64,000 bases of DNA from an uncultured Clostridia bacterium (GTDB taxonomy: Bacteria > Bacillota > Clostridia > Lachnospirales > CAG-274). Each line of letters starts with the position of its first letter. Within the stretch, counting starts at the first letter, position 1. The stretch is from the NCBI GenBank assembly GCA_947627425.1, contig CANQVZ010000002.1:1-64000 (forward strand), in the 5' to 3' direction. This document shows, piece after piece, positions 42,407-49,233 of the stretch. The notes beneath the pieces are model-generated. The model was not told the DNA's origin and did not search any database. It saw only the letters and a program-made list of their open reading frames with translations. Made by a program: the position numbers and the translations under genes.

Positions 42407-42435
42407 AGTATAACTCAAATTGGGATAAATAGCAA
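42407..42435 (-). promoter_or_regulatory. Promoter of ligA
   Basis: On the minus strand: TTGCTA (42435-42430), 17 bp, TATACT (42412-42407); AAGGAG precedes the ligA ATG. Confidence 0.55.
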
Positions 42436-42437
42436 AT

Positions 42438-43061
42438 TTATTTATTGAATATCAATTTTGTGCAGCAGCCGTCTTTGGTATTTTCAATATGCATCTCTCC
42501 GCCGTGAGCATCCATTATAGTCTTGCATATCATTATTCCCAGTCCGCTGCCTCCCGATTTTGTCGTGAAAAAAGGTGTGCCCACATCATTTATTATATCC
42601 TCCGATATACCTCCGCCGTTATCCTCTATGTCAATTATCACCTTGTTATTTTCAAGATATAGGCTTGTCCTTATAATGCCGTTTTCATTTATTGCCTCGG
42701 CAGAATTTTTATAAATGTTAAAAAGCAGTATGGATAGCTTTTTGTAATCTCCTTTAAGCTTTATATCGCCGTCTATGTCAAATTCAAAATCTATCTCCTT
42801 TTTGTCCAGAATAACAAATTCCTCGGTCACATCATATATCAGATCCTCGGGATATATGGTTTCGTTCCTTATTTCGGGCTGCAAAATCTCCGTATAGTCA
42901 GAAATAAGGCTGTTGAGCTTATTCAATTCCTTGTTTATTATATCGAAGTATCTTTCATATCCCGTTCCCGTGCATAGCTTAAGATGATCTATATTAGCTC
43001 TTATAAGCGCTATGGGATTTTTTATCTCATGCGCAAGAGCCGCCGCAAGTTCGTTGTTCAT
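42438..43061 (-). CDS. Sensorless histidine kinase
   Basis: 207 residues consisting only of HisKA and HATPase parts. The phospho-acceptor is in ALAHEIKNPIALIRANIDHL. The N box is LFNIYKNSAEAI, G1 is DIEDNGGGIS, the F/G2 part FFTTKSGGSGLGIMICKTIMDAHGG. There is no membrane segment or input domain, and no response regulator is adjacent. It follows the MPN-like/LysM membrane protein by 17 bases on the same strand, with the SD (GGAGAG) at that gene's end, so the two are expressed together. That protein may supply the sensing part (inference). Confidence 0.88.
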   Translation of the reverse strand: MNNELAAALAHEIKNPIALIRANIDHLKLCTGTGYERYFDIINKELNKLNSLISDYTEILQPEIRNETIYPEDLIYDVTEEFVILDKKEIDFEFDIDGDIKLKGDYKKLSILLFNIYKNSAEAINENGIIRTSLYLENNKVIIDIEDNGGGISEDIINDVGTPFFTTKSGGSGLGIMICKTIMDAHGGEMHIENTKDGCCTKLIFNK

Positions 43062-43078
43062 ATATTTTATTCACTCTC

Positions 43079-44155
43079 CTAAGGCAAAAGTAATGTCTTG
43101 CCCACTATGATTTTATCGCTTTTAAGGTCGTTAAGCTCTTTTATGTCGTCAACTCTGGCAGAGCTGCCATATTTTGAATTGCTTATTTTTATGAGCGTAT
43201 CTCCTGTTTTTACCGTATATCTCACAGGCTCGGCTTCTGCCTTTTCTTGAAGCGTAGTTTCCTCGGTAGTGGTCTCGTCGGTAGTCTGTACGGTGGTTTC
43301 CTGTGTAGCCGTATATGCCGCAAATACCTCTTTGGTGTTCTCAAATTCATTTTCAAGAGATGCAAGCTGAAGCTCAAGCGAGTTTATCCTCTCGTCATTC
43401 TGCACCAATCCAACGCCCATTATAAAGCAAACCAAAAGCATAACAAAGCTCAGACTTCCCAAAAGATTTATGGTACGTGTCTGATCCGCCTGTGAATAGT
43501 GTCTGCCTTTTTTTCGCTTTTTCGCAGATGTCACGGCTCTAGCCCTTGCACCTGCGTCGGCGGTGTCGCTTTCGTGCTCTTCTTCGGGCTTGTCCTCCTT
43601 TATCTTGTTTTCAAGCATATATTCATGCATACCTTCATTTTTTTCGTAATATACTATGTAACCCTTTATTGCCTCAAAGTTTTCCTCATTGTTGTTCCAT
43701 CTGTAAAAGCCCGATATTTTTTCGGTAGGGTCGGTTATATAGAGGACCTGAAGTCCCTTTGCAATACACTGTTTCTGAAAATTACAAAGCTTTTCGCTTA
43801 TGTAGTCCTCAAAGCCGGGCTGTACATATGCCCAGCCCACAACGGTGCAATCCTTGAAATAAAGCTCCATCTGTTTTTCGGCATATTGCCAGCTTTTTTC
43901 CGTAAGCTCGGGCATACCGTTTTTTTGTATGGTATATTTACCCTGTATAACGCCGTTTATAAAGAGCACATTGTCATCATTTATCGTAAGATTTCTGCCC
44001 ACAAGAAGGGCGATTTTTTCACTTCCGTTCTGAGATGAGGCATATTGTTCGAGATATGTACCCGCGTAATCCTCAAGATATATCCTGTCATTTCCCGATA
44101 TACTGCCTATTTGTTTAACATTGTTAGGTAAGCTGTTTGCTTCGTCATTCGTCAT
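43079..44155 (-). CDS. Membrane protein with inactive JAMM/MPN-like domain and LysM
   Basis: 358 residues. Residues ~45-175 resemble a JAMM/MPN domain. VVGWAYVQPGFEDYIS (105-120) aligns with VVGWYHSHPGFGCWLS of Rpn11, and QVLYITDPTEKISGFYRW with its VxxVVDP strand. Both metal His are replaced (Tyr110, Gln112) and the Asp is lost, so it is an MPN-minus scaffold, not a peptidase. A charged, partly basic linker follows (~180-220), then one transmembrane helix (229-251). Next come a coiled stretch, a Thr-rich linker (281-303) and a C-terminal LysM (312-357). Topology is probably MPN inside, LysM outside. Domain match is from memory of Rpn11. Confidence 0.7.
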   Translation of the reverse strand: MTNDEANSLPNNVKQIGSISGNDRIYLEDYAGTYLEQYASSQNGSEKIALLVGRNLTINDDNVLFINGVIQGKYTIQKNGMPELTEKSWQYAEKQMELYFKDCTVVGWAYVQPGFEDYISEKLCNFQKQCIAKGLQVLYITDPTEKISGFYRWNNNEENFEAIKGYIVYYEKNEGMHEYMLENKIKEDKPEEEHESDTADAGARARAVTSAKKRKKGRHYSQADQTRTINLLGSLSFVMLLVCFIMGVGLVQNDERINSLELQLASLENEFENTKEVFAAYTATQETTVQTTDETTTEETTLQEKAEAEPVRYTVKTGDTLIKISNSKYGSSARVDDIKELNDLKSDKIIVGKTLLLP

Positions 44156-44332
44156 TCAAGACACCCTTTCGTTAATGATTTATGTAAAAATAATAGCAGA
44201 TGACAAAAAAGTATTATGTCAAAGTATGTTGCCCATATACTATTTTCATCCGCAAATAATTTCAAATTAGGTGCGAAATGCCAAATACATATTTAATGTG
44301 ATTTTGTTTATATTAATAAAAGAGGTGGTAAG

Positions 44333-44881
44333 GTGTACAGCGACAGGGAATATATATCGGTATCGGACACAAATTGCAGAGATATGCTCAGCAAAAGTAT
44401 AAAAAAACACATTTCAAAGCGCAAGGACAATCACAATTGTATAGTTATATTCTGCATAGGCACCGACCGCGCTACGGGCGATTCTCTGGGACCTCTTGTA
44501 GGCACAAAGCTCAGGTCTTTGGGAATGGATAATGTTATGGGAACTATAGACAAGCCCGTACACGCCATTAATATGGACGAAAAAATAAAACAGCTCTACG
44601 ACACCTACGACAAGCCAATGGTGATAGCCATAGACGCCTGTTTGGGGATATATGATCATATAGGCAGTCTCAGCATATGGGAAGGCGCTTTAAGTCCCGG
44701 CGCAGGGATATCCAAAAAGCTCTCCAAAATAGGGGATATATCCATAACAGGCATAGTGAACAAATGGAGCCTGAACGGCATAGATCAGCTTCGCAGCACA
44801 AGATTGTCCGTGGTGATGAATATGTCAGAGGTAATAGCTGACAGCATATATGACGCATTGAATAAAAGTATAAATAATTAA
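44333..44881 (+). CDS. yyaC: Spore protease YyaC family protein
   Basis: 182 residues of the DUF1256/YyaC family, related to the germination protease fold. IVIFCIGTDRATGDSLGPLVGTKL opens the fold, GTIDKPVHAINMDEKI follows, then IAIDACLGIYDHIGSLSIWEGALSPGAGISKKLSKIGDISITGIVN. Found in spore formers; its substrate is not established. Start GTG 44333, AGAGGTGG upstream. Confidence 0.92.
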   Translation: MYSDREYISVSDTNCRDMLSKSIKKHISKRKDNHNCIVIFCIGTDRATGDSLGPLVGTKLRSLGMDNVMGTIDKPVHAINMDEKIKQLYDTYDKPMVIAIDACLGIYDHIGSLSIWEGALSPGAGISKKLSKIGDISITGIVNKWSLNGIDQLRSTRLSVVMNMSEVIADSIYDALNKSINN

Positions 44882-44903
44882 TAATTAAATTTCAATTTAT
44901 CTC

Positions 44904-44932
44904 TTGACAAAAAAAGGATAATTAAATATTAT
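44904..44932 (+). promoter_or_regulatory. Promoter of the cyclophilin lipoprotein gene
   Basis: TTGACA (44904-44909), 17 bp, TATTAT (44927-44932), 52 bases before the ATG. Confidence 0.75.
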
Positions 44933-44984
44933 AGATATAAATGGATATATGATCTATAATTTAATCAGTAAAGGGGATAAGGAT

Positions 44985-45800
44985 ATGAAAAAAAAGGTAG
45001 TTGTTGTTTTGGCTCTTGCTCTTGCGCTCACAAGCTTCTGTGCCTGCGGAAAGAACGGGGATGCCGATTCAAACGGTTCGGATGAAACAGGTATAACAGG
45101 CGAAGAGGAAGAACAGTTTGATTATGTTACAATAGACGATTTTAAATCGCTCCCGCAGCTTGAGGCTCCCCAAACGGGAGATCCCGTTGCTGTGTTCCAT
45201 ACAAACCACGGCGATATAAAGGTTCGTCTTTTCCCGGAGTATGCTCCTAAGGCAGTGGAGAACTTTACAACTCACGCAAAGGAAGGCTATTATAACGGAC
45301 TTACATTCCACAGAGTTATAAATCAGTTCATGATACAGGGCGGAGACCCCAACGGCAACGGCACAGGCGGCGAGAGCATATGGGGCGACGCTTTTGAAAA
45401 TGAAGTTTCACTCGATATGAGAAATATAAGAGGCGCGCTTTGTATGGCAAATGCAGGTCCCAACACGAACGGAAGTCAGTTCTACATCGTACAGAATTCA
45501 CAGGGCGCCGAAATGCAGGATGCAATAAAGAGCTTCAATATGGATGAGGAATATATAAACGGCAACCTTAAATTCAAGAACAAGGACGGAAAAACTCTTA
45601 CAAACGGTGATGTATTCCCGCAGGAGGTAATAGACGCCTATATAAGCGGCGGATATCCTTATCTTGATCTTGGCTACACTGTATTCGGTCAGGTATATGA
45701 GGGAATAACCATAGTTGATGAGATCGCAGCTGTACCGACACAGAACGATAAGCCCATAGAGGATGTAATTATAAACAGCATAGATATAGGAACATATTGA
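44985..45800 (+). CDS. Cyclophilin-type peptidyl-prolyl isomerase lipoprotein
   Basis: Folds exported proteins at the outer face of the membrane. Signal peptide with lipobox around TSFCAC. An acidic spacer follows, and then a cyclophilin domain: VAVFHTNHGDIKVRLFPEYAPKAVENF, YYNGLTFHRVINQFMIQGGDPNGNGTGGES, GALCMANAGPNTNGSQFYIV. FHRV (Arg), QxGD and GSQF are the active-site positions. An insert (AEMQDAIKSFNMDEEYINGNLKFKNKDG) interrupts the domain before LGYTVFGQVYEG. 271 residues from ATG 44985 (AAGGGG upstream); the longer ORF to 44949 has no SD. Confidence 0.92.
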   Translation: MKKKVVVVLALALALTSFCACGKNGDADSNGSDETGITGEEEEQFDYVTIDDFKSLPQLEAPQTGDPVAVFHTNHGDIKVRLFPEYAPKAVENFTTHAKEGYYNGLTFHRVINQFMIQGGDPNGNGTGGESIWGDAFENEVSLDMRNIRGALCMANAGPNTNGSQFYIVQNSQGAEMQDAIKSFNMDEEYINGNLKFKNKDGKTLTNGDVFPQEVIDAYISGGYPYLDLGYTVFGQVYEGITIVDEIAAVPTQNDKPIEDVIINSIDIGTY

Positions 45801-45820
45801 TAAAACAGTATATAATATAT

Positions 45821-45850
45821 AAACCACCGATGCTTTGTCGGTGGTTTTAT
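45821..45850. terminator. Terminator between the cyclophilin and amidase genes
   Basis: AAACCACCGA (45821-45830) pairs perfectly with TCGGTGGTTT (45838-45847); T-rich on both outer sides, so usable from both converging genes. Confidence 0.9.
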
Positions 45851-45853
45851 ATT

Positions 45854-46384
45854 TCAGCTCGTAAACGCTATTATTCCTCTTGATATGCCTATGGCGCATT
45901 TTTGTCTGAAGCCTTCGCTGCTCAAAAGCTCCGCCTCCTCGGGATTACTTATAAAGGCAAGCTCCACGAGTATGGCAGGCATCCTTGTGAGTCTTAAAAC
46001 GGCAAAATTGGCTGAAAATATACCTAAGTCCTTTGTGTTTATCTCCTCAACGAGAGCGTTGTTTACGGTCAGTGCAAGCTCCTCTGCGACCGTACCCGTT
46101 CTGTAAAAATATGTTGATGTTCCCTTGTAAATGGGATTGACATTGGAATTGCAATGTATGCTCACAAAGTAGTCGGCACCCCATTGATTTGCGAGAGCGG
46201 CTCTTTCCGAGAGGCTTACATTAGTGTCATCCGTTCTGGAATAGTTTACCGTATAGCCTTCCGTTTGCAGCAGTCTTCCCGTTTTAAGGGCTATGTCCAG
46301 ATTTACATCGGCTTCTTCAAGCCCGTTTGCTCCCACAGCGCCGGGATTTGAGCCGCCGTGACCGGGGTCTAAAAATATTCTCAT
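45854..46384 (-). CDS. N-acetylmuramoyl-L-alanine amidase (Amidase_3)
   Basis: Cuts the lactyl amide between MurNAc and L-Ala. Zinc ligands: His in IFLDPGHGGSNPG, Glu in LEEADVNL, His in FVSIHCNSN. Catalytic Glu is in ILVELAFISNPEEA. 176 residues, one domain, with neither signal peptide nor anchor. That suggests a CwlC-like enzyme released at mother-cell lysis, or export by another route (inferred). ATG 46384 has AGGTGG five bases upstream; GTG 46393 is inside that SD. Confidence 0.9.
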   Translation of the reverse strand: MRIFLDPGHGGSNPGAVGANGLEEADVNLDIALKTGRLLQTEGYTVNYSRTDDTNVSLSERAALANQWGADYFVSIHCNSNVNPIYKGTSTYFYRTGTVAEELALTVNNALVEEINTKDLGIFSANFAVLRLTRMPAILVELAFISNPEEAELLSSEGFRQKCAIGISRGIIAFTS

Positions 46385-46528
46385 TTCTACCACCTGTAGT
46401 ATATATATTTCATTATATGCAACACATATATGTATGGTGACGGTATAATTTAATCCAATTATTAAATAGCAATTATGAATTTATTAAGCAAATATTAAAG
46501 AGGCATTAAAATTGATTAAAGGAGGCAA

Positions 46529-46582
46529 ATGTTCACAAAATATTCACACTTTTTGCTTAAAATGCTGATAAAATATTTTTGA
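46529..46582 (+). CDS. Possible 17-residue leader peptide before htrA
   Basis: ATG 46529 follows GGAGG by three bases and reads MFTKYSHFLLKMLIKYF, then TGA at 46580-46582, 23 bases before the htrA ATG. Hydrophobic and cationic. The SD is strong, but its spacing is short, so translation is uncertain. Confidence 0.3.
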   Translation: MFTKYSHFLLKMLIKYF

Positions 46583-46605
46583 AAACAGCAAAGGAGGTTT
46601 TTAAT

Positions 46606-48036
46606 ATGAATGAAGAATTTGAAAACACAAACGGAAATGAAAATGTAAATGAGTTTATTGACAATAAGCCGAATGATTCAGAAGCCGATGTGACCTCTTT
46701 TGAAAACACGGAAAGTGCGGAGACGGTCACGGGAGCATCTGAATATGATAACAGCGGCGAAAGCGAGGTTGTCTTTGCCGAGACTGCCTATAACGGCGAT
46801 ACGGAAAATACCGCAGAGGCAGAAGATAGCGGCAGGGCAGATGAACCCAAAGCTGCCGCCAAAAAATATTCATACAAAAAGAGCATAGCAATAGGTCTTG
46901 CGGGCGTGCTTTTATGCGGCGGTTCACTGGGCTATTGTCTCGGACTCGGACTTAACACATCAAAGGCGCTTACGGATGCTGTCACGGGAGGCTTCAGCTT
47001 CAACGATAATTCGGAGGATGCGGACGGAGAGGGCAATGTTGACGCTTCTCCCGCTGTCAATCTTGCGGCATCGGAGGACAGCATTGTAAAGGTGATAGAC
47101 AGCGTAAAGAACTCCGTTGTAAATATTTCCATAAAGGCGCAGTCGGCAGCCGACTGGTTCGGTCAGGTATATGAGAGCGAAGGCTCCGGCTCAGGCGTTA
47201 TATATAAGGTAGACGGAGATACCATATATATAGTCACAAATAACCACGTTGTGGAGGACGCAAACTCGGTTGCCATCTCCATAACGGGCAATGAACAGGT
47301 GAATGCAAAGCTTGTGGGTAAGGACGCTACATCCGATCTGGCTGTTATATCGGTTTCAAAGAAGGATCTTGCAGCAGCAGGTGTAAACGATGTTACCGCT
47401 GCCAAGTTCGGCAGCTCCGATAATATGGAGGTCGGCGAAAATGTAATTGCCATAGGCAATGCTCTGGGACAGGGCAAGACATCCACACTTGGCATAATAA
47501 GTGCACAGAACAAGGAAATAAATATAGACGGCAAAAAGCTTACCGTCATACAGACGGATGCAGCTATAAATCCCGGCAACAGCGGCGGCGCTCTCATCAA
47601 TACGGCAGGCGAGGTCATAGGCATAAACACAGCCAAGCTTTCAAGCAGTGCCATTGAGGGCATAGGCTATGCCATACCCATGTCGGCAGCTCAGTCCATA
47701 ATAGACACTCTTATGCAGAACGGCACGGTTGATAAGCCATATCTCGGCATTTCGGGCTATACGATAGACGATAGCTTTGAAAGGATATACGGCATAGACA
47801 TACCGGGTATATTTGTATACAGCATAGAATCGGGCTCTGCTGCAGAAAAGGCAGGACTTCAGGTGAGCGATATAATAACCGCAATAGATGGAAATAAGGT
47901 GACGGATGTTGATGCTCTTTCAAAGGCTATATCCTCGCACAAGTCGGGCGACAGCATACAGCTTACCATTGTAAGAGACGGTATGAAGGAAATGACTATA
48001 ACAGCCGTATTGCAGAATCAGAATGAACAGTTCTGA
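46606..48036 (+). CDS. HtrA/DegP-type membrane-anchored serine protease (first of a tandem pair)
   Basis: 476 residues. A long acidic cytoplasmic N-terminus (~85 residues, rich in E, N, D, S) precedes one membrane anchor (SIAIGLAGVLLCGGSLGYCLGLGL). The trypsin-like domain has His in IVTNNHVV, Asp in ATSDLAVISV and Ser in AINPGNSGGALIN. A C-terminal PDZ follows (LGISGYTIDDSFERIYGIDIPGIFVYSIESGSAAEKAGLQVSDII). Quality control of exported proteins under envelope stress. ATG 46606 with AAGGAGG upstream is preferred over TTG 46579. Confidence 0.93.
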   Translation: MNEEFENTNGNENVNEFIDNKPNDSEADVTSFENTESAETVTGASEYDNSGESEVVFAETAYNGDTENTAEAEDSGRADEPKAAAKKYSYKKSIAIGLAGVLLCGGSLGYCLGLGLNTSKALTDAVTGGFSFNDNSEDADGEGNVDASPAVNLAASEDSIVKVIDSVKNSVVNISIKAQSAADWFGQVYESEGSGSGVIYKVDGDTIYIVTNNHVVEDANSVAISITGNEQVNAKLVGKDATSDLAVISVSKKDLAAAGVNDVTAAKFGSSDNMEVGENVIAIGNALGQGKTSTLGIISAQNKEINIDGKKLTVIQTDAAINPGNSGGALINTAGEVIGINTAKLSSSAIEGIGYAIPMSAAQSIIDTLMQNGTVDKPYLGISGYTIDDSFERIYGIDIPGIFVYSIESGSAAEKAGLQVSDIITAIDGNKVTDVDALSKAISSHKSGDSIQLTIVRDGMKEMTITAVLQNQNEQF

Positions 48037-48053
48037 AAGGAGGGTAATATCAG

Positions 48054-49193
48054 ATGATGAAATATATCAAAAAAATAGCGGCAGCTGTGGTTGCCTGCGG
48101 AGTAATAGGACTTTGTGTGGGTGCAGTAATACCCGTTACCACACAGGTCATAGAGAACAGACAAAAGCCTGCCGTTTCGGATGATGTTGCGCTTCTGCCT
48201 TCCGAAAGCGATGCGGATGTAAGAACGACAATGGATGAGGCATCCCAAAATACCGTTGAGATAATAAAGAAGGTACAGCCTTCTATAGCGTGTATAACCA
48301 CCATTACGGAGGGTATAAGCTATTTCAATATGGCTTATCAGAGCAAGGGCGCAGGCTCGGGCGTTGTTTTCCATAAGGACAGCGAAAACGCTTATATCGT
48401 CACAAACAACCATGTTATTTCGGGCTCGTCAACTGTCAGCATATCGCTAAACAACTGTGACCTTGTAAATGCCAAGCTTGTGGGCAAGGATGCAAATGCC
48501 GACCTTGCGGTAATATCCGTATCATTGAGTGACCTTGCAAAAGCAGGTGTAAGTAATGTTCAGGTAGCTGAATTCGGCAACTCCGAGGAGGTCAAGGTAG
48601 GCGAGACAGTCATAGCTATAGGCAACGCATTGGGCGAGGGCAATACAGCCACAAAGGGTATATTGAGCTCACAGACAAGAGATGTCAATATTCAAGGAAC
48701 AAAGCTTACCGTTTTGCAGACAGACGCGGCTATAAACCCCGGCAACAGCGGCGGCGCGCTTGTAAACAGCAGAGGACAGGTAATAGGTATAAATACTGCA
48801 AAAATATCTATGACGACCGTTGAGGGTATAGGCTACAGTATAGCGTCCGATGTTGCAAAGCCCATCATAGAGGAGCTTATGAATAGCAAGAGCACGCCTA
48901 CTCTCGGAGTTTACATCACAAGCATATCCGCAGAGATAGCTCAGCAGAACAATCTTCCGCAGGCAGGCGTAAAGATAGAGCAGATAATACCCGGCGGAAG
49001 TGCAAGCTATGCAGATATACAGCCCGGAGATCTTGTTACCTCGTTTAACGGAACACCCGTATTCAACACAGAACAGCTCATGTCGGCTGTCAAGAAGTGC
49101 AAGATAGGACAGACTGTAAATATTACTATCGTAAGAAATGGTCAGACAAAGACAGTTTCCGTAAAAATGCGTGAAAGCGCAGATAATTTCTAA
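48054..49193 (+). CDS. HtrA/DegP-type serine protease (second of a tandem pair)
   Basis: 379 residues starting 17 bases after the first HtrA, with AAGGAGGG before the ATG (48057 is an equally possible start). Short N-terminus with one anchor or uncleaved signal (IAAAVVACGVIGLCVGAVIPV). Catalytic His in IVTNNHVISG, Asp in ANADLAVISV, Ser in AINPGNSGGALVN; C-terminal PDZ with LGVYITSISAEIAQQNNLPQAGVKIEQIIPGGSA. The protease cores are closely alike, so a tandem duplication is likely. The acidic cytoplasmic tail is missing here. Confidence 0.93.
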   Translation: MMKYIKKIAAAVVACGVIGLCVGAVIPVTTQVIENRQKPAVSDDVALLPSESDADVRTTMDEASQNTVEIIKKVQPSIACITTITEGISYFNMAYQSKGAGSGVVFHKDSENAYIVTNNHVISGSSTVSISLNNCDLVNAKLVGKDANADLAVISVSLSDLAKAGVSNVQVAEFGNSEEVKVGETVIAIGNALGEGNTATKGILSSQTRDVNIQGTKLTVLQTDAAINPGNSGGALVNSRGQVIGINTAKISMTTVEGIGYSIASDVAKPIIEELMNSKSTPTLGVYITSISAEIAQQNNLPQAGVKIEQIIPGGSASYADIQPGDLVTSFNGTPVFNTEQLMSAVKKCKIGQTVNITIVRNGQTKTVSVKMRESADNF

Positions 49194-49202
49194 AATAAAA
49201 AG

Positions 49203-49230
49203 ATCCACCCGTAAATCGGGTGGATTTTTT
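49203..49230. terminator. Terminator between htrA and methionine synthase genes
   Basis: ATCCACCCG (49203-49211) pairs with CGGGTGGAT (49217-49225), T run following; A-rich on the other side, so bidirectional. Confidence 0.92.
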
Positions 49231-49233
49231 ATT

